Shown here: one piece after another, positions 25,001 to 37,700 of the stretch | How positions within the stretch are numbered: position 1 is the stretch's first letter | Layout of the letters: the number at the start of each line of letters is the position of its first letter | Assembly: GCF_036370855.1 (NCBI RefSeq) | Contig: NC_088099.1 | Coordinates: forward strand, 28,487,501 to 28,551,500 | DNA from: Dromaius novaehollandiae | Lineage: Eukaryota; Chordata; Aves; Casuariiformes; Dromaiidae | Length of the DNA: 64,000 nucleotides | Reading direction: 5' to 3' | Made by a program: the position numbers and the translations under genes | The notes under the pieces: generated by a model | Seen by the model: the letters and a program-made list of their open reading frames with translations, nothing else | Told to the model about the DNA's origin: nothing | Database searches by the model: none

Positions 25001-28000
25001 CAGAGCAGCCACCCGAGACGGGCGCTGGCTCCGGCTGTGGTCGCCGGCGGCTGGGGCACTGCCTGTGCTGGAGTGCGGGGTGCTGCCCGGTAGCACAGCC
25101 TCCACTGCTTCGAGACAACCAGGGACGACTGAAGCGAACGGTTGTTGCGGGCACAAGTGCCTGAATGTGTTTAATGATGAACTGGCTCTTTCTTCTGCCT
25201 TAGCAAAAGCCAAACGAGACGGCGTTTTCCAGCCCTCGGTTACCCAAGCATCTGTTTTCTGAGGGGGATGAGATCAGGGCTGCGTGGGGGCAGGGAGGAG
25301 GCTTTGACATAAATAAATAATTGTATAAAGCCCATCGTCGGTTGACGTAAGATGACTCACTCCTTGCAAAGGCAACAGAGTGGAGGAGGCAGATATTAAA
25401 AGCACAGGGATGGGTTGCCAGCCGTGCTTGGCTCCGATCACCATCCGCGGCTCGCTTGAAGCTGCAGGTGCTCGGCACCTCTCTGGATTTGGCCGGTTAT
25501 ATTTTGAGTCATGTTGTGTGTCAAGCTCCTGCCCTGCTTTTTACTTTCGCACTGGTTACAGCTTGCTTTGTATGAATGTGCGTTTAAATCTTAACAAAGA
25601 CTTGCTCCCCCCCACTCGTAGTCGTTTCTTTAAGCAGACTTCAAACCAAAAGAGGAAAAAAAAATCCCAACCCGCTCCCCTCCCTCCCCACCGCGGAGGC
25701 AGCCACGGCCATGGGCGAGGGGGAAGCTGCAGTGGCGGGCGATGCGGCTGCGGGCGGTGGGTGCTGCTGGCCCTGAGGCCTCTGTGCAGGGGCGCATGGC
25801 CACTGCCACCGGCCCGCCTCAGCCCCGGTGAGCAAGTCGGGGGCTTGTAACGGGGACCGTCCCCTCCCATGCTGAGACAGGAGGTATCCTCCATCCTGCC
25901 CTGATGGATCCGTGTGGCAGCTTAGTTGGAAAGCTGCTCCCTTTAAAAGTTACCCGGACCAGGATTAATGTTCGGTAAATTCAGGATTAACGAATCCAGC
26001 AGGTAACAGAAGCAGGATAACTTGACAGCTTTATTTGCTCAAGTAGTGAAGTCTAAGTCTCTTGGCTTGCAAAGCTTTAGCGGCTAATGAAGTTGCTGCT
26101 ACGGAGAGGGTGAATCCCAGGCCACAAGCAGCAGAGCAATAGTTTTGTTGTTTGCAAAGGGTTTCCTGAAGCTCCAGCTCTGGCTTTCCTCCACGAGAGA
26201 ACCCGCCTGCAACGGGCACAGCCTCTGTGCGAGGCATGATTCACTCCGGGACGCCGCCTGCCCGGCCGCCCACACGAAAGTGGAAGTGGATGGCGGGCTG
26301 GGCCGCGAGCGGGCAGTGCCATGGCAGGGCTGGGGCCGGGCTGGGGCTGTGTCAGCCCCTCCGGGATGGGGGAAGCACGGCAACATCCCTGCAGAAACAG
26401 GAGCACGGGGCCAGGAGGTGTACAAGCTGGTGGCTGCTGGGGAAGGAGAAGAAAGAGGTGGCCATAAAGTGGGAAAATTATACCTGCATGTTGTTTCCCC
26501 ATCTCTCTAGAGCCTCCAGTCTCCCTGAGGGGCTGTGGGAAGCCCCTGTGTTTAGTGGCCCTCGGTAACAGCGATGGCTGCAGGCTCTTTTGTATGGCAA
26601 TGACTTGGGTATCGACACTGTAAGGGATTGCTTTACCCCTGCAAAGGCACTGAGGTGGTGTCAGCAATGCCAGAAAGCTGCTGTGCTGGGTTGTCGCCCT
26701 GGGGACTCGCTGCAGACGTGCAAGGCCACAGGACGTTGCCCTGGTTTCTTAGTATAAAACCACGTCTGTGGTTCTTGCCCCTGGCCAGTTCTGTCAGAGA
26801 GAGACCCTGAGCACCCACTGCCTCAACGTGCCTGGTTTAACTGGCAGGACTTAGCACCTCGCCGAAGCCCTTAACATTTGGGAGGAAGAAAAGTTGCTTT
26901 AGCCAGAAAACAAGCAGCGCGTGCGCTTCTGCGGCCTGTTTCACTTTCCTCATGTGGACTGGGGGCTAATGTGGGCTGTCAGGGCAGTGTGCTCAGGGCT
27001 GCACGTCTGCTCTGCCTGGGTAGGTTTAAGCCCCATCTCCCTCCACCTTCCCCTGCTGAGGGGAGTCCTTTAAAGTCTTCAGGCTGCAGTGCCCTTGGCT
27101 GGGGAGGCATGGTTTGGGGGTTTATTTCCTTTGACCTCTTCTGTCATGATGCTCCTCAACTACAGCCCCCGGTGGTGTGGATGTCTTCCTGCCCAGCCAT
27201 TCCCCAGGGTTGTGTCTGTACCGTAGCTTTTTCCTCTGAAATACCAACCCTCAGATCAAACCGTCCTGTCTACCTAAGGCGAGTTATTGCCAAACCTTGC
27301 AGCTCGCCTCCCTCACCTGCCGTTCAGATCTGAGAGTTGAGAGTGAATTGGGGCTAGTCTCAGCCCCTCTGAGATTCACAGGGAATTCAAATATAAATCC
27401 ATCAGGATAAAAGACAGGAATTCCCCAGTGCCTGTGGCACTCCCTGCATCCTCTGTCAGTTTGTACACTGGGAACCCAGTGGCAAGAAAGGACTCGCCAC
27501 TGTCCCATAAATCACCTTTTCAGAAGCCTCACCCTGTCCTACAGGGAGGCTGCGCTCCCAACCAAAAAAGCTCCCTGAGTGCGGTAACAGAAGCAGTGTT
27601 AAATAAAAATAATAATAAGACAGTCCTTGAGTGTGGTTGGCAGCCCTACAACCTGGTGTCCATTTTCATCTAACGTGATCTTGCTACTTTATTTCTACTT
27701 GCAAAGCGAGTGTCAACGCATTCACGTACAGATTGTCACTTTTTGCTTCTAAGAATATTTGTTTCATGAGCTGTAAAAGAAAAGGCCTCTGCAGTGACTT
27801 CCAGTTCCTGGTGGCACCCCCTTCCCTGCTGTCTTTGGCCCATCTCTGACTCCTTTGCTCCTAAACACTGCTGTTTAGAAGGTTTTATAATAGGCTCCTG
27901 TTTTCCTCTGCCAAACCAAGGTAACTGAAAGAACTGAAACCACAAGAAAGCGAGCCTGGATCGCCCTCCTTCCCTCTCCGCTACTCCCATGGCATGGACT

Positions 28001-29808
28001 GGGGAGATTAGCATCCTGTATTGACTCTGATTAAAAGACCAGAGGACGCGTGACGCACACCACCTTGCAAGTCTGAGGCTGAGGGAGCCGAAGGGGCAAG
28101 TTTGGTCTGCTGCGCAGCACTGATCTGCGATGGGATGCTCCTATGCATTTTGCAACATTTTGCTGCTAGTGGAGGTGCCATCCTGCAGCAAACTGTCCCA
28201 CAGCGCCGAGGCCTTGCCAGCGCTACGATCTGTGTGTGCAAGTACTCTGCCATGGGGTTACAAACCTCCCTGAACGGGTTTCTGAGAACCGGAGATGCAG
28301 TCCTCATACCCAGTGAGCAGTGTGAAACCAGCTTTTAAAAAAGCATCCTTTTCCAAAGGGGCTGTGTGAACAGAGCTGGAAGCCCCTTTGTTGGACCAGC
28401 TCGCTCGAGGGCCCATGTCTTTTCTGGCGTTACCACACACCTTGCACCAGCCAAATACAAATGTTGTACCCTCAAGCCAGCAAGGGAATTTGCTCCCAGC
28501 GGCCGATGGAAACACAGGGAGTTTCTGCAGTGAGTATGGCAGTCGAACTACAGCGGCAGAGTGCTGCAAGAGTGTCTGTACCCTGAGCCACTGTGGTGGT
28601 TTCCCTCGCTGCCGGTAAACGAGTTGTATGTGCTGTCTGAAAGGCCCCTCGTGGACAGAGGTGGCTGTGAGCGGCCTGCTCCAGCTGTGACAGCTCTTCC
28701 CTGTCTTCTACAGCCAGAGTTGTTGGGCTGTCACGTTCACAGCTGGATCTAGCCAAGTGTCTGCTTCAGCAAAGCCAAAGGAATTGCAGGGAGTCGGTGA
28801 AAAGTGCTTTAAAAAGCTATTTATTATCACTGTGGACAAATGGAAAAAAAAAAAAAGTAACACTGTATACAAAGAATGTCTTAGCAAATTATGACCAAGT
28901 CTTTAAAAAAAAAAAAAAACAGCTGTCTCTGAATTTCAGTAAAAAATGCTCTCGCTGCAAGCTGCAAATATGTAGCTCAGAAGCGCTCTGCAAATAGTCC
29001 TGTAACACTACAAAGAAAGAAATGCAGCCTGAACTGCTGTGCCAACACACCAGGAAATTCAGGTGTTTCCAGAGCAGCAACCAGTTTCCCCAGCTCCAGA
29101 TTCCCAAAGCTGTGATATGATGTGTGAAACAGCCCCGCTGTCCTGGCTAAATTGGGAGCAGGAAGCTGTGAAACCTCTCGCTCTTACCAATGCCAAACCA
29201 AGCTCTGCTTGGAGCTGGAGGACCAGCCCGAATGAGCTCTCGCTACCGGAAACCCTCTCTGAAATGAATGATTATGATTGGTACTGTAACCTGTACAGAA
29301 CTGTATCCTACACAGCGCTGGGCTTCATCCTGCCACCACTTACTCTGCAGCCATGTTTCTCTCTTGCAGCCCAGTAAACACTGGTGTCCCTGAAAACACT
29401 GGCCTAGATGCTTGGTTTATAACAGATGGGCACGTAACAGGATTTGCAACAGGTTTTAGGATGTTGTCAGGCTACGGATAGCTCCCAACACCATGCTAAA
29501 AAAAAGGGGCAGAGGTGTCTGAATGGGAAAGCTTGGAGGGCACCTTCAGGGGCGCTTTGTACATTTGAGTGTATTGGTGAAATGAGGAGAAGATCTGGAG
29601 TTCTTAACTGTGTATGTTCTACCTGGTAAATGAGCAAGTAATTCAGTAATGCGCACAAATGGGGAGTACGCCTCTGCAACAGAGGCAAATGACACCCTGG
29701 GGCAAGGGGGGCTTCTTGTACCAGGGTCTCCTCACCTCTGCGAAGGCAGGCTGGCAGGACATGAATAGCATTTCGACAAGGTGCATGGGTGTGTGTGTGT
29801 GTGTGTGT

Positions 29809-29865
<57 letters not shown>

Positions 29866-30950
29866 AAAAAAAAGTCACTGAGAGGTGTTTAGTGTTTTTT
29901 TTCAAGGCCTTGTTTCGGCAAATGTTTTTGCAGTTGAAATCCACCTCCTCCGTAACAGTGTGCCCTTTTGCTTCAGTAAACAAACGGCTCAGGTGCAGAA
30001 ATCATTCAAGTTAGCTGACTTTCCTCTGGCACGGTCTGATAGCCTCATCTGTCTGCCTCCCTATGAGAAATCAGTGCTGATATCATGGCCAGGGAGGAAA
30101 ATCCACTGAAAAATAATGGACACTTTTTTTTTTTAACTGCTGGCTTTGTGAAAAGGCTTTATGAGTGTTTTAAAATGTGTCTGGGAGCTGAAGGAAGTTG
30201 GGAAGCAGAAAAGATCTGCTACCAAATGGGAAAAGGAGAGACCTGAAACTACAAAGAAAGTCTTTTTTTCATGTTTTTCTTTCTGGGCAGATTTGGGAAT
30301 GGGGAAAGGTGGGGATTTGCTGGTTTGGCATTTTAATGAGAGATTCTTCTTTCAGCCTAGTGTGCTTTTGTAGGCTAGTCAGCAAGTGGAGAATTGTTTC
30401 TCAAAGCTGGTGGGTAACATGGGCGAAGGAAGGATCATACTTTTCCATTTTGGGTTCCTTGTACATAGTGTGGGGTAGAATTTGAGATACCCTTTATGAA
30501 GACTACCTAATTTGCAGAAAAAAAATCAAATATCCCACTCCTCTGGAAGTTGGTCTCTTTTACAGGCATCTAAAATTCTATTCTCCAAACTAATTATCTG
30601 GGGGGGATAATGCTTCCTTGCTGGTTCTTACCATTGTTACCTACATGTTGCCTTGCACTTTCCATTAATTCAAGTACAGAATAAAAGCTTTCCAAGCAAA
30701 TCTCAAAGCTTCTGTGTGCTTACATGTTGCTGGGAGAAGGGATTTCAACTCAATGCAATTGATTTTCAGTTGTCTTTTCTCCCCACTGAAGCTAGGCAGC
30801 TTAATATTGGTGTATTGCCACCAGCACAGTGTCTAGGCCAAGAGCGAAGGCAGTGAACAGCTTGCTAATTAATTTTTCACATTTATCTCCAGACCCCCCC
30901 CAGAATAAACACTGTGATAACAGGAGGTGGCAGTTTCTATGCAGCCCTCA
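22061..30950. other. intergenic region between convergent ZNRF2 and NOD1
   Basis: No gene could be recognised. From about 22.2 to 29.4 kb base composition rises well above the surrounding AT-rich DNA, with CpG-dense patches near 24000-24140, 24500-24570, 25010-25110, 25690-25830 and 26220-26350. Open frames there are long only because of high GC. They overlap each other on both strands and show no family resemblance. A TGACTCA (AP-1 consensus) lies near 25350. An unannotated non-coding transcript is possible but not shown. Confidence 0.6.
29789..29863. repeat. (TG)n microsatellite
   Basis: About 75 bases of alternating GT with a single C interruption near 29813. It could adopt Z-DNA and is likely polymorphic. 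Confidence 0.97.
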
Positions 30951-31690
30951 GGAAATTTTAAGCAAAGGTGCTTTATTGCCAGTATTATGATTTTACAGTG
31001 ATGTGAGTGAGGGTTTCTAATTGTATAAAAGTAAATGTATTGGCTTCAGTATGGAAAAAAGATTACTGAAAGTAATCTATGCCCGTGGTATTCATTTCTC
31101 CATAAATGCAGTGCCCACAACTCCGCCTTTAGTCAGGGGGGAGATGAGGGCCTAATTTCTAGGCAGGAGAAAAGTATTCATGTTGAAAGCAACAGTATCA
31201 CACAGCTATTATAGATGGTTATGTTTCCAGTAAGGCTATGCATGCTAATTCTTCAGTTATGAGGACTATAATACTGTGACCTTATGGAGTTGGTGCATCT
31301 TGCACCCATTCTTGCACATACATATATTTATATATATAAATAAGTTAGAGATTATTTACATCACTGTACAGAAAAAACCTAAACTCACTTATCAAAATGC
31401 ATACACCTGCCAGTGTGTTTGGGCTGGTAACACTTTGCATTTCATCTTCAAAGCACCATACAAACATTAATTATTTACCAAGGCAACTTCCCACTCACCA
31501 AAAGGATTAAGAATAACAGGCAGGGTAAGGAATAGAGCTAAGGGAGTGTAGCATGTTTGTAAAAAGGCAGCTTATCGTATATCTCTCTCCCACCATGAGC
31601 ACTGCACATTTATGCCTTTATGAACTCTGCAGTCCAAGTGGAGGAGTAACCTTTGTAACACGAAGCTTGTCAAAATGGGAAAGTCCTCAT
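30945..31690 (-). other. NOD1: probable NOD1 3' UTR
   Basis: Non-coding sequence from the NOD1 stop codon down to the first good minus-strand poly(A) signal. It is AT-rich, with a TATA/ATAT stretch near 31319-31340. The end point is inferred from the signal at 30972-30977 and a following GT/G-rich element (minus strand GTGTTTATTCTGGGGGGGG, about 30896-30914). Confidence 0.5.
30972..30977 (-). promoter_or_regulatory. candidate NOD1 poly(A) signal
   Basis: AATAAA on the minus strand in GGCAATAAAGCACC, about 715 bases after the NOD1 stop, with a GT-rich downstream element about 60 bases further on. Confidence 0.5.
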
Positions 31691-31763
31691 TCAAAAGCAA
31701 ATGATCCGTTCTTCATTTTCAAAAGCTTTGGCCTCTTCTTGGCTTATTAGGTTCCCATTCAAA
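31691..31763 (-). CDS. NOD1: NOD1 terminal exon with stop
   Basis: Acceptor CCCTCCAACAG. One base completes a Cys codon, then LNGNLISQEEAKAFENEERI and CF, TGA at 31691-31693. The C-terminal ICF keeps the Cys that is palmitoylated in human NOD1 (C952). Confidence 0.96.
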
Positions 31764-34700
31764 CTGTTGGAGGGGGAAAAAAGGGGATATGAAAGTAAGG
31801 TAGTGACAGCTTCCCAGCTTCTGTTTTTCCAAGCTTTTGGAGCAGACATCAAAGCTTTCCATGAACTACATGCTTCCCAAGTGCACAACTTGGGAACAAG
31901 CCTCAAAGGGGCAGGCTACAACACTGTTGTTTCCAATCCACATACAAAGAAAGAGCCTACTTCTTTAAAAACAAAAACTGAACTAAAACCTAAATTTCAT
32001 TAAACTAAAATCATTTCCCTAACTGTGCTGGATACCCAGCTGCTTGCATTTCAGCATGCAGCAGGCTTTGAGCCTGCTTCTTTGAGTCTGAAAGCTGATG
32101 GACTTAGAGGCTGACCTCTGTGTGTTCATTTTCAGAAACCTTGGCCATACACAACTGGGGTGCAAAAATCATGTGCTGCCTGGAGCTAAATGTTAGGTTG
32201 ATGGGGTTATTATGAAAAGCAGCACATAGCAGACAAAGGTTCTTAACATGTAATGGGCTAGTTTAAAGAAATTTAAACTGTCTTTAGAGCATTTTGTGTC
32301 TTCCATGGCAACAAGGGAGAAAAACTGTGTTAAGTACTCAGGCGTTATTAATATGAAATGACTTAAGGCAAAGTTTTCAAGTCTGGCTAAATAAAGCTAA
32401 TCTACACTGATGTTTACAGCCCTAAATACAAGCAGCCCAATAAATGCTGCTTTCAGAAATGCTGAATACTATTAAACCATTCAGATTTATGAAGTTATTA
32501 GGGTTAATAAACACTTGTGAAAATCCAGCCAAGAAGAATCGAAAGACAGACTTGGGCTTGAACACTCAGAATGACTTGAGTTGGGATATATGCCTCCTCT
32601 ATAGACGACAGCAGACAGTGGCCTTTGAAAAAGACATCTCTTCCACATCTCCAGGGAACACAATAGTCAGACAGTGAGTCAGCATCTTTCTAAGCAAGAA
32701 TTCAGTGTCCTTTCACTAAAACAAATATATTTTTTTGAAAACAAATTTCAAGTTCTATAAAATGGAAGCAGCAAGGCTAAAATCAACCTAGTTGTATTGA
32801 CTCCTGTGCTCCCTGAGGTGAGGGAAGGAAAGTGGTATTTGGCTTTGTGCCACATAATGCACATGCATGACTATGTGATGCCTACCTACTCTAAAACAAG
32901 CAAATCTTCCAAAAAGTTAATCTTCTTGCAGCTTAGCACTTTTAGTGTGTTTGGAGCATTGCCCAAAGAAAACCCAAGCCCAAATTCTATCAACCAAATT
33001 AGTAATGTTCATTAAATGTAACCATCTCCTACTTATTGGGATTTAGCTCCTTAGAAGCATGAACATGTTCAGAAATTTGAAAATAAATCAGGACAAGCAA
33101 AACTTTGTCTATAAAATTAGGCCCCAATTCTGCAAACACATATGTTCTGCAAGTCACACAGTGGTAGACATGGATGTGAATTAACAAAACTGCCTGACAT
33201 TCATAACAGACAGGGAAGCGTTTTAATGACAGAGGCTTTTTACCTATTTGAAACCCCCAGCTGAACTACAACTCCTGTCTCACATAAACTTGTTCTGATC
33301 TTTTTTTTTAATGCTGGAAAATAATAATAATGCCACAAGCATTTTAAAGGGAAAGAAAGTTTACAAAGTGAACTTCCGAGGAGGGGATCCTTACCAGACT
33401 TCTTTAATGGCTGTGTTCTCCTTGAGAGCTTCACTGAGGTACTTCACCCCTTTGGCTGTAATTTGATTCTGGATAAGCCTAAAAAGAAAGCACTTCATGT
33501 CAAACTAACATGATGGATCTTATTTACAGCATCCCCTTCATTGCATACTTAGTACACAGTATTGGTCAAATGCCCCACAGATGCACTTTCACAAACAGAG
33601 CCTGGAGTATCAGCCTCTTCCTTTCAAGCTCCCATGTGGTTACATCCTGGAGATACTGGTCTTAGCTGACTTACACTGATATAGCTTAAATGATACAGCT
33701 GACAAATTTCTGCTTACTGAGGAGTAGCATTTCTAAGTGATGTAGTGAAAACTCTGAGTACAGAACCTGTGCAGGCCTAATGTTCTGGCAATTATGATTC
33801 AGAGGTTGCCAAATCCTCCCGTCCTGTTTATCAGACCAGCAAGATCTTTGAAAAATAATGCATTTAATTTGGCTCTGGTATGAGCAGGTGCAAGTCCCTT
33901 TGAAGCTAATTTAGCAGCTCTAAAGTACACCTAATCTGAGCTTAGAGAAAAAAAAGATACAAAAGATCCTTAAGCAGCACAATTGAAGAAGCAGTAGGTA
34001 ATTCATATTAACTACTGTAGAGCATCTCTGTAACTAAAAAAAAAAAAGAACAATCCCTCATTTACACAAGTATAAAAATACACATCGGCCTACCCTAGTT
34101 CAGTATTTACCTTGCAGTCTATCATGGTGTGTCCCACATGTTTACTATTCCATGTGACCAGCTGAATGAATCCCATAGGATTCAGGATGTGGCTGAAAAC
34201 TGGAATGAACTGAATGATCTCTTAGGCAGGGCAGGAGGGAAGGAAGGCAGCAGGGAGGTATTCCCATTAAAGGACTTTCTGCACTTGGCAAACAAATCAA
34301 AATGCAAAGGGACCTAGTGAGCTCTTTCACCTACTGGAAAAATATTTGCCTCAAGTGCAAATATCTATACAGGTCATCACCTTTTGGAGATACCCACTGG
34401 TATAAGCAAGAAAACAGGATATAAATTTGTCTGCTACCAGAAACCCTTGGGCAATACTGAGCCACTGTAAAGACAAGTATCTAGGGTGCTATGTCTGCTT
34501 TGCATGGGGAGAGATTTATTATGGGCTCAGGCCAAATTGTCCAATGAAGCATGCCAACAGCTGTGCACAAAAAGTCAAGGCTCCCACCTTACATTTTCAG
34601 GGTGATGGGCACCAGAGAATGTATTGCTTTCCAAAGAGGTTACAAGTACTCAGCACCTCTGACAACCAGCATGCTTCCTAAGGGACATGAACTATACAGG

Positions 34701-37700
34701 GAATGCTAACACGTGGTTAGCAAAGACTTTGTATATAGTCTGTAAAAGGACTCTGTTTTTTTATGTTGCCTAATCACTTGGAATGAATGGACAGACAGCT
34801 GCTTCATGGCCCGTATCTGCCCAGCCCTCTCAATGGACAAACTCTTGTGAACCACTGGATTAGAACGGCCAATGATGCCTTTTCTTAGAAGTTTAACAAA
34901 TCCCTTTGCAAATGCTAGAAATAATAATGTCTGATTTCCTGGGGATTGTGTCATGTAGCTGAGTGTCTTGCATGAGTGAAAGTGCTAGCTCTGGAAGAAA
35001 ACTTCCTGCGAATGTGACAGGTATGTAAGTGCCCATCATGTGTAGGTTCTTGGTTGTGCAGTAAGAGTTGAGCTTGATACTTTGATGGTATGATAGTAAG
35101 TAGTAAGAGTGAAAATAAGGTTATTCTATTCTAGCTGGTTGCTTGTATTTTTGAAAACTGTATTTTTGAGGCCAGTATTGTTCTGCTAAAGGTGGATGAG
35201 ATCAGCTAGTTGTTCAAGTGTTACCAGGACACACAAACAGCTTAAAACTCTTCCCTGTATGAAAGCAGGTTCAACATGCTAGACAGTAGCTTTATTAACT
35301 TTCCATTTGAACTGTCTATAACCAGTCAGCTGCATCCAGAGCATGCATAGAAAGCTTACTGTGACCTACATAGACTTGGAAGGTGAAGTTTTAATGCAGT
35401 GACTGCCAAAGAGCCTTGTGCCTCTGTGGAATGTAACTCACCATAAATGCACTAGTTTCTTGTTGACCTTCAGCATCTCCGCAAAACTCATTGCTGCCTC
35501 ATCATCCAAGTAATTTTTAGTCAACCTAAGTGGGAGAGAACACGTTCACTTAGGATGTTATCATTATTTTACAACTCCGTGTTTTTCCAGTTTGTCTGTG
35601 ACTTAACTTTAGACAGCCAAAAAGGGATTTGCTGTTTCTGCCTCGAGCGATTTCTAAAAGCTGGACACAAAGAGGCATCAAAAGAAGTCCTGGAGGTAAG
35701 AGAGACAAGAATACTGGACCTTTATTTCTCAGAGCAGTGATCTAATGATGCTTTCTCACAATGTTAAGGTGACTAAAAGGTGGACGAAATGTGGTGGAAA
35801 AGGTGTTCAATGGTAGAGACAGCACTGAAGCAGTGAAAAACTGTGAGGACAAAGAACTTGATTTCATATGATGGAAGTGAGAGAAGATGGGGAACACAGG
35901 GTGTAGGGAGTAGAAAGAAGCATGAACCAGGAATGTAGGTAGGGCTGCACAAGGGGAACTGAGAAGCCAAAACTCAATACAGTGCAAGACAAAGGCAGAG
36001 CCAGATGGATTAAGTCATTGCTTTCAGCCAACTGTATGCAGAGACACTAAGAGACCCCCATTAGTCTAAAATCAACCAATCTTTCCAAAGTTATGTGCGA
36101 TATGCAGAACCCAATATGCACACTCTTCTGGTTGCCACAGTAAAGTAGCTCCAAAATGCAGGACAGGTCTCTGTCAAGGGGTCTATGAACAGCACTGAGG
36201 ACTGTAAACTATCATCAAGAGTCATAAATTCCCCTCTCCAGACCTCTGCACCCTCACTGGACACAGGCTTAAGGTCTGCAGATGTAAAGTTTATAAGCCA
36301 CTGCGTGAAGTGCATGGTCTGCTCCCCTCTCAATACCGGACTGCACCAAAGCTAGAACTGGCTGCACCTGAACACACTCAGTGCAGATGGAAGGGTATCC
36401 TACAGCAGCATAACAAAGCCTGTAGGAATGTAAGGAGTCCACATTAGAGATGCACCTTCCCACAGCATCGCTAGCAAATGTACCCATGATCCTACAAGCA
36501 GGAGAGCTATCAGCTTTGCAGGCTGAGAGTCTGCTCACCTCCTGCTCCTCTCTTGAGAGAGAGATGCAACTCCCTGGTACCTTTGCATTTCCAGCATGTG
36601 GGGCTGTCCCAGGTCTGCCCAACTCCTGACCCATGAGGAGAGTAATAAACTAAGAGCACTTTCTCCTCCTCTTCCCTCTGGGGACCCCCTGGTTACTGCC
36701 TTTCCTAATTTCACCCTCTCTCTTCCTGATGCAGTCAAAGTGGAAATCTCCCCAGCAAGTCCTCTGCCTGTTTCCCTTCAGGACAAATCAGGTACTTCTC
36801 AATCTCCTCAGCAAAATGAAGGAGTGGTTATAGCGTAGTGACTGACTACCAAGTGAACGTGGAAGGGGTGGCACACGCTTTGCTGTACAGAGTCTCCAAG
36901 GTCTCGAGGAAGGTGCAGGGTGCTGTTCACACCGAAATCTGTGCCGCTGCATTAGTTATGATGGCAGCCTGAGTTAAAACTTCCAGCTTTCATGTTACAC
37001 TCTCTTTCTTTTGGGCTGGGAGTTGGGGATGTGTCCTGAAGGACATGTGCTGCTGGTCTATTAGTCATGTCCACTTTAGAGGAGGAAGAGGAGAAGTAGG
37101 AAGTCACAATACTGATTACCAGAATATTCTCACGGAGTTGTTGTGCTGCATAGCTTCAGCAATACTTTTGCCTCCCTCTGTTGTGATGCCGTTGAATGCG
37201 AGACTGCGAAGTAAACAGCAGACAGGAAATTGTAAGAAATAGCCAGCATGACTTGGTCCTTCCATTGTTTTAAATACTAATGAATATCCAGGATGATCTC
37301 TATCACAGTTGTGTCGTTCAGCATTTGGGTGTTTCAAAGGCTCATATACTTCACAAACCAGTTAATTCCTTATGATTTTTACCAGTGAGAACAGTTCATA
37401 GGCTGCAGCCTGAGTCTATCATTCAGGCTGTAAGGTTTGCCATCAATGAGTTGTACTCATGGGACTGAAAGCAGAGTGGCCACCAGTGATTTTGGAAGTT
37501 GTCTTTTTTAATAAGGAGAGGGAGTTGTGTTCATCAGTATACAGGTTTGCACACGCATTTATCATCCCAACTCCCCATCCACACTGAGCACTTTGTCTTT
37601 CAGGTGGGGTGTTCAGACTCCTAAATACCCCATTCATCTTCCAACCACAACACCTGCTGTTATATATGGGGAGACAAGCTTGTGAATGCATGCTTTCCAT

